NCBI GenBank assembly: GCA_023424395.1
Contig: JAFADY010000019.1
Span: forward strand, 62,001 to 126,000
Direction: 5' to 3'
Length of the DNA stretch: 64,000 bases
From: Bacteroidota bacterium
GTDB taxonomy: Bacteria > Bacteroidota > Bacteroidia > Bacteroidales > Dysgonomonadaceae
A program made the translations under genes and the position numbers. Below the pieces are notes generated by a model. It saw only the letters and a program-made list of their open reading frames with translations, had not been told where the DNA came from and did not search any database. This document shows positions 50,363-59,358 of this stretch, one piece after another. Each line of letters opens with the position of its first letter. Position 1 is the first letter of the stretch.

Positions 50363-50905
50363 ATGAAAAAAGTAGTCCACATAAAAGATAAGGATTTTGA
50401 ACACTTTATTGATTTTCAAGAGATTCAGGAGTCCATAAAACGCATTGCCATTCAAATAGACAATGATCTTGCCGGAGAAAATCCCATTTTTTTGGCCGTT
50501 TTAAACGGGGCTTTCATGTTTGCCGGAGAATTAATGAAAGAGGTTTCCATACCTTGCGAAATCACTTTTGTGCGTTTGGCGTCTTATCATGGCACAACAT
50601 CTTCCGAAAGAGTACAGGAAGTACTTGGTTTAAACGAAAGTATAGAGAACCGCACGGTTATTATTGTGGAAGATATTGTCGATTCGGGAAACACGATGGT
50701 TTCGTTAACCGAACAACTTCAAAGGTACAATCCCAAAGAAATAAGAATAGCCACGTTACTTTTAAAACCCGATGCGCTGAAGCGTGATATTAAACTCGAT
50801 TACGTAGCCCTTGAAATTCCCAATGATTTTATTGTAGGATATGGTTTGGATTACGACGGATACGGGCGTAATTTAAAAGATATTTACAAAATCAAGGCCA
50901 ATTAA
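50363..50905 (+). CDS. hpt: Hypoxanthine phosphoribosyltransferase
   Basis: The 180-residue enzyme salvages hypoxanthine and guanine with PRPP to IMP and GMP. The PRPP loop is RTVIIVEDIVDSGNTMVSLT, containing VEDIVDSGNT. Other family parts are PIFLAVLNGAFMFAGELMKE, the flexible loop around FVRLASYHGTTSS and DFIVGYGLDYDGYGRNLKDI, which binds the purine. Full family length. It is convergent with porQ, with three bases between the stops. Confidence 0.95.
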   Translation: MKKVVHIKDKDFEHFIDFQEIQESIKRIAIQIDNDLAGENPIFLAVLNGAFMFAGELMKEVSIPCEITFVRLASYHGTTSSERVQEVLGLNESIENRTVIIVEDIVDSGNTMVSLTEQLQRYNPKEIRIATLLLKPDALKRDIKLDYVALEIPNDFIVGYGLDYDGYGRNLKDIYKIKAN

Positions 50906-50908
50906 TTT

Positions 50909-51922
50909 CTACATTCTTCCCAATAAAACGTTTACATCGAAGTGTAACGTGGTTGCCGATGGATGGTATTGCGAAACGGCAAACCCGAATCCGAATCTTC
51001 TCACTTTTAAGCCTGCCCCTGCGGAAAATCCGCTCAACCTGTTGCCTTGCAACAATCGCATATCCGATGCTCTTTTGGGATTATATCCCAATCCGATCCA
51101 AAAATTTTCGGTTGGTTGAATATCCACGCCAAAAATTAAGTGGTGCATTAACGTAGTTCCAAAGTTTTCGTTTTCTTCAATGGCATTATTCTCGGTATCT
51201 AATTTGTTGAGTTTCCATTTGTTCAAGTGAGTGGCGGTGAGCGAAAACCGGATAGGAGCGTGCTCTAATTCCTTGGATAAACCCATGGTTATATTCCACG
51301 GCATAGCTACTCTTTCCTGGTCGTATGCAGAAATTTGCGCTCCCACGTTGGAAACGGCAAGCCCGAAATGCCACAATTTATCGGGATTTTGATAACTCAA
51401 TCCCATGTCAACACCTAGCGCGGTGGAATTGTATTCGGCAAATGCCGAGTAAATAAACTTGGCGGTTACGCCGCCGCTCCAGTAATCGGAAAGCCTGCGG
51501 GAGTAAAACCCATTTAATGCAATATCTTTTCCCGAAAAAGTACCTGTTGATGTATTTTCGGGGGTTGTTTCCGTAAATTGCCCGTAATTCATAAAATTGA
51601 CGCCTATTGCCCAATTGCTTAATTCATTGATGGCTTTTCCATAAATCGCGTTGCCCGCGCCTATATCGGCTACGTAAAATAAATAATTCACATTCAGGTT
51701 GTTATGCATCAGTTCGCTTAGCAGCGCGGGATTTTGAAAAGTAAGTGAAATATCGTTTTTATTGGAAGAAACATTCATTCCACCTACAGCATTGGAATAA
51801 ACCGACGACGGAAAATTCAGAAATTCAAAAACCTTTTCTCCACTTTGCGCGAAAAGTTTTTTATGTGAAGGATTGATTATAAAAACAATCAGTATAATTA
51901 CGGAAAATAACCTCTTTTTCAT
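50909..51922 (-). CDS. porQ: Type IX secretion system protein PorQ
   Basis: The 337-residue protein has a signal peptide (to about residue 26, ending KLFAQ) and a barrel-like mature part. The opening VFEFLNFPSSVYSNAVGGMN, the DISLTFQNPALLSELMHNNL stretch and the ending HPSATTLHFDVNVLLGRM match PorQ, a FadL/PorV-like outer-membrane protein. In P. gingivalis PorQ is part of the PorQ-PorU-PorV-PorZ attachment complex, which cleaves the C-terminal signal of T9SS cargo and joins the cargo to anionic lipopolysaccharide. A matching cargo is encoded at 60271. It has no other secretion gene beside it. Confidence 0.88.
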   Translation of the reverse strand: MKKRLFSVIILIVFIINPSHKKLFAQSGEKVFEFLNFPSSVYSNAVGGMNVSSNKNDISLTFQNPALLSELMHNNLNVNYLFYVADIGAGNAIYGKAINELSNWAIGVNFMNYGQFTETTPENTSTGTFSGKDIALNGFYSRRLSDYWSGGVTAKFIYSAFAEYNSTALGVDMGLSYQNPDKLWHFGLAVSNVGAQISAYDQERVAMPWNITMGLSKELEHAPIRFSLTATHLNKWKLNKLDTENNAIEENENFGTTLMHHLIFGVDIQPTENFWIGLGYNPKRASDMRLLQGNRLSGFSAGAGLKVRRFGFGFAVSQYHPSATTLHFDVNVLLGRM

Positions 51923-52148
51923 CGGTAAACTTCAAATTTATTCGTTCGAAAACTCTTTATAAACGGGAATTTACCCCAATTATTATTCAATCGAATTTAT
52001 TTGTGATTTTATACATGAAAATGTTAAAATTGATTCATATTTATAATTCAAACGGGTTTTTTATTTCAATTTAATACAAGAATAAATTTTCAGGTAATAA
52101 ATTGATGTTCTTTATAAAAAATATTTCGTTTTATCGCCTTCTGTGCCT

Positions 52149-52156
52149 TAAATTTG
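52149..52156 (+). promoter_or_regulatory. Candidate -7 promoter box for the first tonB
   Basis: TAAATTTG matches TAnnTTTG and lies 42 bp before the gene; the -33 region is not clear. Confidence 0.4.
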
Positions 52157-52198
52157 AGTTAAATAAAGAATCATAAATCCTTTAATACTTTTATAGCT

Positions 52199-52894
52199 AT
52201 GAAACCTACAGAATTTTCAAAACAAAAAGTGAAAAGTATTCACCAAATTTCTCTTAGCTTGGGTATAATTGTTGCTTTATCGTTTTTATTAGTAGCTTTT
52301 GAATGGAACAGCAATTATGCGAAACTTAAGACTTACACTCAAAACGGGGCTCTGATTGAGGTTGTGGAGATTGATGTAACAGTGCGTACACCGGACCCCC
52401 CCAAACCTAAAATCGAAGAAATTCAGGTGGCTTCTCCCGAAGAGATTATTGTAAAAGACGAAGAGGTTGCTTCGGTCAAACTGATCTCTACCGAAGATAT
52501 TCCTACGGTATCGGAAGTTGTTAAAAATACCGCTCCCGAACTTCCCGCAAGAAGAGAAGAAGCCGACGAAACAATTTTGGATTTTGCGGATATTGCGCCG
52601 TTCTTCACCGGAGGTGAAAGTGCGTTGATGGCTTTTTTAAGCCAATCTATCAAATATCCGGTAGTAGATATTGAACAAGGAAACCAGGGAAGGGTTATTT
52701 GCACTTTCGTGGTGGAAAAAGACGGCAGCATTACCGATATTAACGTAGTGAGAAGCGTTTCTCCAACGATTGACAAGGAGGCGATTAGAGTTATTTCGGC
52801 TATGCCGAATTGGAATCCGGGTGTAAAAGACGGCAAATTGGTGAGGGTAAAATTCACGCTTCCCATACATTTTAAACTTGAGCGAACCTATTAG
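52199..52894 (+). CDS. tonB: Energy transducer TonB
   Basis: The 231-residue protein has a single N-terminal membrane helix (ISLSLGIIVALSFLLVAF, about residues 19-36) and a periplasmic spacer with a short proline run (RTPDPPKPKIEEIQ). The C-terminal TonB domain is near 145-231 (QGNQGRVICTFVVEKDGSIT, then MPNWNPGVKDGKLVRVKFTL). It carries proton-motive-force energy from ExbB-ExbD to outer-membrane receptors. The proline-rich spacer is much shorter than in the second tonB, so the two may differ in reach. The two genes look like a tandem duplication. Confidence 0.92.
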   Translation: MKPTEFSKQKVKSIHQISLSLGIIVALSFLLVAFEWNSNYAKLKTYTQNGALIEVVEIDVTVRTPDPPKPKIEEIQVASPEEIIVKDEEVASVKLISTEDIPTVSEVVKNTAPELPARREEADETILDFADIAPFFTGGESALMAFLSQSIKYPVVDIEQGNQGRVICTFVVEKDGSITDINVVRSVSPTIDKEAIRVISAMPNWNPGVKDGKLVRVKFTLPIHFKLERTY

Positions 52895-53008
52895 GTCTTA
52901 TATGGAAACGTGTAAACAAAAACGGTGCATACAATGTTAAATAAAAGATAAAATGGCGGTTTTTTAGATTTTTATTGAGAAAACATGATGCCATTAAAAA
53001 AAAATATC

Positions 53009-53016
53009 TAATTTTG
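53009..53016 (+). promoter_or_regulatory. Candidate -7 promoter box for the second tonB
   Basis: TAATTTTG matches the consensus, 54 bp before the gene, suggesting that the two tonB genes are expressed separately. Confidence 0.4.
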
Positions 53017-53070
53017 TGCACAAAGTCTATTAATAGTAATTGAGTATTTAATAAGAAAAAGAGAAATAAA

Positions 53071-53769
53071 ATGAGCAAAGACGAAGTAAAAAAAACCCAA
53101 AAAGCGAACTTGGAAACGCACAAAGGTACAGCCATTCTTATGGGGATACTCTTGGGTGTTTCAGTTTTGTTTTTCGCTTTTGAGTGGTCGAGCCAAACTC
53201 AAAAACTCGACGAAAGCGTGATCGTTGCCGATCTTCTTGCCGAAGAAGAAATTGAGATTACCCGTCGCGATCCGACTCCACCACCACCTCCTCCTCCACC
53301 CGCTCCCGAAACTCCGGAAGTAATTGAGGTAGTGGAACAAAAAGTGGAAACACAAATAAAGATCGATTTCGAGGATAATCAAGACAGGGTGCAGGTTGAT
53401 ACTTACGTACCGCCCCCACCACCAAAACCCAAACAAGAAGAGGTAACGGATGAAATTTTTGTTGTTGTAGAAGAAAATCCCGAATTTCCCGGTGGACAAA
53501 CCGCTATGATGAAATTCTTGGGCGATAACATAAAATATCCGGTTATTGCACAAGAGAACGGGATTCAAGGACGTGTTATCTGTAATTTCGTTGTCGAACG
53601 CGACGGTAGCATTACCGATGTTCAAGTAGTGCGCGGTGTTGACCCGTCTCTTGACAGGGAAGCCGTTCGTGTGATACAATCCATGCCTAAATGGAAACCC
53701 GGTAAACAGCGCGGCGCACCCGTTCGTGTAAGATTTACCCTTCCGGTTGTATTCCGTTTACAACAATAA
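53071..53769 (+). CDS. tonB: Energy transducer TonB, proline-rich
   Basis: The 232-residue protein is a paralogue of the preceding one. It has a helix (GTAILMGILLGVSVLFFAFE), a periplasmic spacer with two proline blocks (DPTPPPPPPPPAPETPEVIE and YVPPPPPKPKQEE), and a C-terminal TonB domain (QGRVICNFVVERDGSITDVQ and MPKWKPGKQRGAPVRVRFTL). The proline blocks give the extended spacer that lets TonB cross the periplasm. A strong terminator follows. Confidence 0.94.
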   Translation: MSKDEVKKTQKANLETHKGTAILMGILLGVSVLFFAFEWSSQTQKLDESVIVADLLAEEEIEITRRDPTPPPPPPPPAPETPEVIEVVEQKVETQIKIDFEDNQDRVQVDTYVPPPPPKPKQEEVTDEIFVVVEENPEFPGGQTAMMKFLGDNIKYPVIAQENGIQGRVICNFVVERDGSITDVQVVRGVDPSLDREAVRVIQSMPKWKPGKQRGAPVRVRFTLPVVFRLQQ

Positions 53770-53798
53770 TTTAGAAGATTTAAATAGATTGATACGCG

Positions 53799-53830
53799 AA
53801 AAGCTGCTTTTGAATAAAAAGCAGCTTTTG
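53799..53830 (+). terminator. Intrinsic terminator after the second tonB
   Basis: AAAAGCTGCTTTT and AAAAGCAGCTTTT form a 13-bp stem with a 5-base loop, ending in Ts. Symmetry suggests it works in both directions. It ends exactly where an in-frame GTG for the next gene would begin, which argues for that gene's later ATG start. Confidence 0.85.
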
Positions 53831-53853
53831 TGTCTAAAATAAAACCCAATGTA

Positions 53854-54831
53854 ATGATTTATCCTATCACAGAGCTCGAAGCGATTATTGCAAAAGAATT
53901 TGACGAAATAGCTCTCAATAAAGAACCCGAAAACCTATACAACCCGATAAAATATATACTTTCACTTGGCGGCAAACGCATAAGGCCTTTATTTACTTTG
54001 CTCGCCGCAAATCTTTTTGGCGGCGATATAAAAAAAGCAATAAAACCTGCAGTCGCCATTGAAGTTTTCCATAATTTCAGCCTGTTACATGACGATTTAA
54101 TGGATAAATCGGAAATGCGCAGAGGAAAGCCCACCATTCACAAAAAATGGAACAGCAATATCGCCATTTTATCCGGCGATGCCATGCTGATAGAATCCTA
54201 TAAATTTCTTGCGCAGGTTCCTAAAAGTATTCTGCCCGAAATCCTCGATCTTTTTTCCTCCATGGCTCTCGATGTTTGTAAAGGACAACAACTCGACATG
54301 GATTATGAAAACAAGAAACATGTTACCGAGGCGCAATATATTGAAATGATCAGGCTTAAAACCGCGGTACTTATAGCATCGGCATTAAAGATCGGGGCCA
54401 TTTCTTCGGGAGCTGAGTCCACAGATGCCGAGTTACTGTATGATTTCGGTATAAATATCGGATTGGCGTTTCAATTAAAAGACGATATTTTGGATGTTTA
54501 CGGCGATCCAAAAACTTTCGGGAAGAAAGTGGGCGGAGATATTGTTAATAATAAAAAAACGTTTTTGTTGATAAAAGCTCAAAAAACAGCCAATAAAACC
54601 CAAAAAATTGAATTGGATAAATGGATATCGATCTCCGATTTTAACGCGAAAGAAAAAATATCGGCTGTTAAAAAAATTTACGATCAATTAAATCTGAAAT
54701 CTATTTCCGAAAATCTCGTTGAAAAGTATTATCTTGCAGCGTTGGATTGTTTGTCGGCCATCAACGTTGCCGACGAGAGAAAGAAAGAACTACTTGTACT
54801 TGCTGAAAATCTGACGTACAGAGAAAAATAA
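53854..54831 (+). CDS. Polyprenyl diphosphate synthase
   Basis: The 325-residue trans-isoprenyl synthase builds linear isoprenoid diphosphates. The first Asp-rich motif is LLHDDLMDKSEMRRGKPTIH and the second is FQLKDDILDVYGDPKTFGKK; GGKRIRPLFTLLAA binds the substrate diphosphate. A Phe five residues before the first DD (FSLLHDD) suggests a short product such as farnesyl or geranylgeranyl diphosphate; this is inference. A GTG at 53830 in frame is rejected because it falls on the last base of the terminator hairpin. Confidence 0.9.
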   Translation: MIYPITELEAIIAKEFDEIALNKEPENLYNPIKYILSLGGKRIRPLFTLLAANLFGGDIKKAIKPAVAIEVFHNFSLLHDDLMDKSEMRRGKPTIHKKWNSNIAILSGDAMLIESYKFLAQVPKSILPEILDLFSSMALDVCKGQQLDMDYENKKHVTEAQYIEMIRLKTAVLIASALKIGAISSGAESTDAELLYDFGINIGLAFQLKDDILDVYGDPKTFGKKVGGDIVNNKKTFLLIKAQKTANKTQKIELDKWISISDFNAKEKISAVKKIYDQLNLKSISENLVEKYYLAALDCLSAINVADERKKELLVLAENLTYREK

Positions 54832-54882
54832 TTAACATTATCAAAAAAGAACCTTTATTGCGAAGCAATCATTAAGTTTTTC

Positions 54883-55587
54883 ATGCCGTATCGCCGATTA
54901 CCCAATACAGACACTTCTCGAATAAGAGCCTTGAGAACAGCTATTGAAAAATCAGGGAAAACCGATTTTCAAGAGTTGGCAGTATCTATGAATACAATTT
55001 CTAAAGCCAAAACCGTTGTGAACAAGTTCGAGAAATTGTGTAATCAGTATCAACAAATTTTCGATACGCAGGTTAAGGCCAACATCCTGTTTCAGAGTAA
55101 GGTGAAAAATGCAAAAATGTACATTTCGCATTTTGTGCAGGTGTTGTATATGAGCGTGATGCGTTCCGAAATAAAAGCCACTCACTTGCAATTGTACGAT
55201 TTACAGGATTTAAACCTAATCGTTCCCGATTTAAACACTAATGATCAGTTACTTGAGTGGGGAGAAAAAATAATTAACGGCGAAAATAAAAGAATGGCCA
55301 AAGGCGGAGTTCCCATCTATAATCCATCCATAGCCAAGGTTAATGTAATGTACACTATTTTTAAAGACGGCTATCAAACCCAACAGTTACACCAAAAAGC
55401 CACATCTCGGGTTTTAAATGATGTATCGGAATACAGAAAAGAAGTTGATGCAGTGATCTTCGATATTTGGGAAGAAGTGGAAAAACACAATTCAGAACTT
55501 CCCGAGATAAAGCGTTTAAATAGTAATAGAGAATACGGTGTGATATATTATTACAGAAAGGGCGAAATTATAAATGAGAATAATTGA
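54883..55587 (+). CDS. Conserved hypothetical cytoplasmic protein
   Basis: The 234-residue protein has no signal peptide or membrane helix and is rich in Lys, Asn and Gln. The N-terminal half looks helical (RIRALRTAIEKSGKTDFQEL, then KTVVNKFEKLCNQYQQIFDT). There is a central NAKMYISHFVQVLYMSVMRS segment and a C-terminal DAVIFDIWEEVEKHNSELPE. I do not recognise the family. Its end overlaps tatD by 14 bases, so it is coupled to that gene. Confidence 0.72.
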   Translation: MPYRRLPNTDTSRIRALRTAIEKSGKTDFQELAVSMNTISKAKTVVNKFEKLCNQYQQIFDTQVKANILFQSKVKNAKMYISHFVQVLYMSVMRSEIKATHLQLYDLQDLNLIVPDLNTNDQLLEWGEKIINGENKRMAKGGVPIYNPSIAKVNVMYTIFKDGYQTQQLHQKATSRVLNDVSEYRKEVDAVIFDIWEEVEKHNSELPEIKRLNSNREYGVIYYYRKGEIINENN

Positions 55588-56344
55588 TACCCACGCTCAT
55601 TTGTATGCCGATGAATTCAAAGAAGATCTGCCGAAAGTAATATTTCGGGCCAAGCAAGCGGGCGTTGCGAAAGTTTTACTGCCCAATATCGATGCTGAAT
55701 CTGTTGAGCCTTTAAAAAATACATTTAATAAATATCCCGATTTTTTTATTCCGATGATGGGATTACACCCCACCAGTGTATCGGAAAACTGGCAGCCGCA
55801 ATTAGAAACAATTAAAGAAGAACTGAATTCTTACGAATACAAGGCAATAGGCGAAATCGGACTGGATTTTTATTGGGATTTGACTTATAAAGAACAGCAA
55901 ATAAAGGTTTTTGAAACACAACTTCGGTGGAGTAAAGAAAAAAAAATACCGGTATCTATGCATTCCAGGAACGCCATTCCAGCGGTTGTGGCCTCTATCA
56001 AAAAAATAGGCTCGGATTCACTTTCCGGAGTTTTTCATAGTTTTGGCGGTAGTAGCGACGAATTGAACGAAATTCTCTCTTTAGAAACTTTTTACGTAGG
56101 CATAAACGGCGTTGTTACATTTAAAAACTCCGCATTAGCGGAAGTGTTGAAAAACTGTCCTGTGGAAAAAATAGTGGTTGAAACCGATGCACCGTACTTA
56201 GCGCCGGTACCTTATCGGGGGAAGCGCAATGAGGTGGTTTATTTGAAAGAAATATTAGCGAAACTTGCCGAAATTTTTTCAATAAAAGTGGAAGATTTAG
56301 CAAAAATTACAACAGAAAACACTTTGCGGTTGTTTAATATTTAA
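55574..56344 (+). CDS. tatD: TatD-family metal-dependent hydrolase
   Basis: The 256-residue protein is a TIM-barrel hydrolase with metal ligands in IIDTHAHLYADEF (HxH), GEIGLDFYWD (Glu), PVSMHSRNA (His), FHSFGGSS (His) and VVETDAPYLAPVPYRGKRNE (Asp). TatD proteins are DNases and exonucleases, not parts of the Tat exporter. The start is inside the end of the preceding gene and is supported by the family opening. It is followed by tRNA-Ser. Confidence 0.94.
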   Translation: MRIIDTHAHLYADEFKEDLPKVIFRAKQAGVAKVLLPNIDAESVEPLKNTFNKYPDFFIPMMGLHPTSVSENWQPQLETIKEELNSYEYKAIGEIGLDFYWDLTYKEQQIKVFETQLRWSKEKKIPVSMHSRNAIPAVVASIKKIGSDSLSGVFHSFGGSSDELNEILSLETFYVGINGVVTFKNSALAEVLKNCPVEKIVVETDAPYLAPVPYRGKRNEVVYLKEILAKLAEIFSIKVEDLAKITTENTLRLFNI

Positions 56345-56497
56345 AGTAGAGATGCCGATTAAAAAAGCAAATTTTAAAGATAATTAGCATCGAATTGAAT
56401 ATTTAAAGGATAAATTCTGTATTTTTGTTGTACAAATGGAGCACAAATGAATTTTTTTTTGTAATTTGCGCCCGTTTTCGTAAGAAATCTCCTTTTT

Positions 56498-56585
56498 GGA
56501 GAGATGCTCGAGTGGTTGAAGAGGCACGCCTGGAAAGCGTGTATACGCCAAAAGTGTATCGCGGGTTCGAATCCCGCTCTCTCCG
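56498..56585 (+). tRNA. tRNA-Ser (anticodon GGA)
   Basis: The 88-base cloverleaf has the acceptor stem GGAGAGA with TCTCTCC and discriminator G. The anticodon stem is CACGC with GCGTG around CTGGAAA, giving anticodon GGA for UCC and UCU. There is a long variable arm (TATACGCC with AAGTGTATC) and the T arm GCGGG with CCCGC. The long variable arm confirms serine. Confidence 0.96.
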
Positions 56586-56689
56586 CACAATACGAAACAA
56601 AAAGTCAAAAAAGATAAATATTTAAATATAAAATAGACTAAAAATAAAAATTTAAAAAGATCATTAATCCTAAAAAAATTGAACACACA

Positions 56690-57496
56690 ATGAAAAAGTT
56701 ATTTGCAATTTTAGCAATCTTCGGCGTATTGTCTGTTGGATTGCCAATGGTACTTTCAGCGCAAGACACAACAGCTGCACAAACAGAACAAGTAGCTGCT
56801 CCTGCTGTAGATGAGGCAACACCCGTTGCTCCTGTAGAAGAAGCTCCAAGCGAAGGCTTCCACCAAGCTTTAAAAACAAAATTTATTGAAGGTGGTGCAG
56901 GCTTTATGAGCCTTATCGCAATCTGTTTAATTCTTGGTTTGGCTTTCAGTTTAGAAAGAATTATCTATTTAAGCTTAGCCGATGTTGATCCCGACGCGTT
57001 TTTAAATAAAATAGGCGACGCCCTTGACAGAGGCGATGTAGAAGCTGCAAAAGATATCGCTCGTAACACAAGAGGCCCGGTTGCATCTATTGTATATCAA
57101 GGATTGCTAAGAATAGACCAGGGTCCCGACTCGGTTGAACGCTCTATTGTTTCTTACGGGGGTGTACAAAGCGGTTTGCTCGAAAGAAATCTTTCTTGGA
57201 TCACTTTGTTTATCGCTATCGCGCCGTCTCTCGGATTCTTGGGAACTGTAGTAGGTATGGTTATGGCTTTCGATGATATTCAAAGAGCAGGCGATATGAG
57301 CCCAACAATTGTTGCCGGTGGTATGAAAGTAGCCTTGATCACAACCGTAGGTGGTCTTATCGTAGCTCTTATACTTCAAGTTATTTATAACTATATTTTA
57401 AGTAAAATGGAAGGTATCCTCAACAAAATGGAAGATGCGTCCATTACTTTCCTGGATCAAGTTATCAGATACAACGTTAAATACAAAAACTTATAA
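56690..57496 (+). CDS. exbB: ExbB/TolQ-family proton channel protein
   Basis: The 268-residue protein has an N-terminal signal-like helix (LFAILAIFGVLSVGLPMVLS), an Ala/Glu/Pro-rich periplasmic segment, then three ExbB helices. The conserved channel part is ITLFIAIAPSLGFLGTVVGM followed by VALITTVGGLIVALILQVIY, with the Thr and Gly residues of the MotA/ExbB pore. With ExbD it forms the proton channel that energises TonB or a related system. The extra N-terminal segment is common in Bacteroidota. It starts the four-gene cluster to 59116. Confidence 0.93.
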   Translation: MKKLFAILAIFGVLSVGLPMVLSAQDTTAAQTEQVAAPAVDEATPVAPVEEAPSEGFHQALKTKFIEGGAGFMSLIAICLILGLAFSLERIIYLSLADVDPDAFLNKIGDALDRGDVEAAKDIARNTRGPVASIVYQGLLRIDQGPDSVERSIVSYGGVQSGLLERNLSWITLFIAIAPSLGFLGTVVGMVMAFDDIQRAGDMSPTIVAGGMKVALITTVGGLIVALILQVIYNYILSKMEGILNKMEDASITFLDQVIRYNVKYKNL

Positions 57497-57501
57497 TAAT
57501 T

Positions 57502-57984
57502 ATGGCTGTAACTAAAATTCACAGAACCTCCAGAATAGCTCTCTATGTGGCGATTGCAATTTCGCTTGTAGTGTTGGCGCTGTTCTTTTTAGGAGGTCAA
57601 GTTCCTGCAGAGCAGAAGCTCGTTGCAGATCAGTCTCAGCCAAGATTTACAGATATTTTGATGTATTGGATGTACATCTTACTGTTAATTACGGTTGTTG
57701 TACTTATATTCTTTGCAATTATAGGATTTTTCAGAAATCTGAAAGAGAGTCCTAAAAAGGCTTTGAGTTCATTATTCGTGTTATTGGCATTGGGCGCTTT
57801 GTTATTGGTTACTTACATGATGGGGGATGGAACATTGTTAAATATCCCCGGCTACGAAGGAGCCGATAATAATCCACGCACTTTGAAAATGACAGACATG
57901 TGGCTGTATAGTATGTATGCTATGTTGATACTTACTGTTTTGGCCCTTATTGTTTCTCCTTTTTTAAAAAGAAGAAGTAAATAA
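57502..57984 (+). CDS. Small membrane protein of the exb cluster
   Basis: The 160-residue protein has four predicted helices (IALYVAIAISLVVLALFFLG; ILMYWMYILLLITVVVLIFF; LSSLFVLLALGALLLVTYMM; MLILTVLALIVSPFLKRR) and short loops. I recognise no named family. The tight spacing (6 bp after exbB, 42 bp before the first exbD) indicates a subunit or accessory of the same proton-driven complex. Confidence 0.75.
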   Translation: MAVTKIHRTSRIALYVAIAISLVVLALFFLGGQVPAEQKLVADQSQPRFTDILMYWMYILLLITVVVLIFFAIIGFFRNLKESPKKALSSLFVLLALGALLLVTYMMGDGTLLNIPGYEGADNNPRTLKMTDMWLYSMYAMLILTVLALIVSPFLKRRSK

Positions 57985-58025
57985 ACTTTATCAAATAAAG
58001 TAAAATAAAAGAAAGGTAAATTTTT

Positions 58026-58655
58026 ATGGCAAGAACTAAAAGATCAGTCCCGGCATTGAATGCCAGTTCTATGGCGGACATTTCATTTCTTTTGCTAACT
58101 TTCTTCTTGCTTGTATCTAATATGGACACAGATAGTGGATTGGCTCGCCGCCTTCCACCGCCTACTCCTCCCGATGAACAGGTAACCATGGACGTTCAGC
58201 GTCGTAACTTATTGGTGGTTTTGGTGAACTCCAACGACGAGGTGATGGTACAAAACCAATCGGAACTTGAGTGGTATTCCAACGAAAGGGAACTATTGGG
58301 AAGAGGAAGCAAAGTTGGCTTGAAAGATAAAGTAAAAGAATTTGTTTTGAATACTGAAAATCGGCCCGATTTCCCTGAATTGAAAGAGGAAGATTTTGGC
58401 TCTCCTATCGGAATGGTTCCTGTAACTGCCGACCATGTTGTTTCACTTCAAAATGACGCAACAACAAGCTATAAAACTTATATAGCAGTTCAAAACGAAC
58501 TGGTAAGAGCATACAACGAATTAAGGGAAGAAGCTTCGAGAAGATATTTCAGCACTTCTTACGAGCAGTTAAGTGACGATCAGCAAAAACAGATACAGGA
58601 TTTATTCCCTCAGCGTATATCTGAGGCTGAACCTAAAAACTATGGAGGACGATAA
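58026..58655 (+). CDS. exbD: ExbD/TolR-family protein, long form
   Basis: The 209-residue protein has a short cytoplasmic tail, one helix containing the proton-carrying D18 (MADISFLLLTFFLLVS), then a periplasmic domain. The periplasmic part is longer than usual ExbD, with an added Glu-rich stretch (WYSNERELLGRGSKVGLKDK) and a helical end (EASRRYFSTSYEQLSDDQQK). It precedes a second, normal-length exbD by two bases, so a heteromeric ExbD pair is likely. Confidence 0.9.
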   Translation: MARTKRSVPALNASSMADISFLLLTFFLLVSNMDTDSGLARRLPPPTPPDEQVTMDVQRRNLLVVLVNSNDEVMVQNQSELEWYSNERELLGRGSKVGLKDKVKEFVLNTENRPDFPELKEEDFGSPIGMVPVTADHVVSLQNDATTSYKTYIAVQNELVRAYNELREEASRRYFSTSYEQLSDDQQKQIQDLFPQRISEAEPKNYGGR

Positions 58656-58657
58656 CA

Positions 58658-59116
58658 ATGGGAAAATTTAATAAATCAGGAAAAAGAGAGATGCCTGCAC
58701 TAAACACGGCATCAATGCCCGACTTGGTTTTCGCTATTTTGTTCTTCTTTATGGTGACAACCACGATGCGTTCGGAAACGCTTATGGTAAAAATGAAGTT
58801 GCCCAATGCTTCCGAAGTCCAAAAGTTAGAAAAAAAATCGTTGGTAACCTATATTAATATAGGCCCCGCAATGGATGCTAGGTTTGGAACAGGTACCCAA
58901 ATGCAGTTAAACGATAAGTTTGCCGAAGTGGCAGACATACAAGATTACATAGCTCAGGAAAAAGCAAGTATGAACGAGGCCGATCAGCAACTTATGACTG
59001 TGTCGATAAAAGCAGACGAAGAAACCAGAATGCAGTATATCAGCGATGTTAAGCAAGCGCTTCGCGAAGCGTACGCGCTTAAAATCAGTTATTCGGCAAG
59101 AAAAGGCGATAACTAA
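58658..59116 (+). CDS. exbD: ExbD/TolR-family protein
   Basis: The 152-residue protein has the ExbD layout: cytoplasmic Lys-rich start, a helix with D22 (ASMPDLVFAILFFFMVTTTM) and a periplasmic beta domain (QLMTVSIKADEETRMQYISD). It is two bases downstream of the longer ExbD and ends the cluster. Confidence 0.92.
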   Translation: MGKFNKSGKREMPALNTASMPDLVFAILFFFMVTTTMRSETLMVKMKLPNASEVQKLEKKSLVTYINIGPAMDARFGTGTQMQLNDKFAEVADIQDYIAQEKASMNEADQQLMTVSIKADEETRMQYISDVKQALREAYALKISYSARKGDN

Positions 59117-59135
59117 ATTCTGAAAGATATATTTT

Positions 59136-59170
59136 AAAAAACCCGAAGCAACTTGCTTCGGGTTTTTTTT
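59136..59170 (+). terminator. Intrinsic terminator of the exb cluster
   Basis: CCCGAAGC and GCTTCGGG (8 bp, 5-base loop), extended by A-T pairs, are followed by eight Ts. Confidence 0.88.
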
Positions 59171-59238
59171 GTGGTTTTATTTGCTGCTTTTTTTATTGTT
59201 AAAATCGCAAATTTAACTTTTTTGTCGTACTATTTGCT

Positions 59239-59246
59239 TAACTTTG
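59239..59246 (+). promoter_or_regulatory. Candidate -7 promoter box for the beta-propeller gene
   Basis: TAACTTTG matches TAnnTTTG about 110 bp before the gene. No clear -33 box is seen. Confidence 0.35.
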
Positions 59247-59358
59247 CCAAAGTTTATTAGTTTTCTATTATTATTTCTCAAACTTAGTAGTTGAATTGGG
59301 TTATTATATTAAGTTTCTAATTTCACGTGTATATTGTTTTATGCTTAATTTAAAATTT

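Noticed and set aside
53161..53679. 172-codon minus-strand frame opposite the second tonB
   Set aside because: Composition is a mirror of the proline-rich TonB spacer; no independent evidence of coding.
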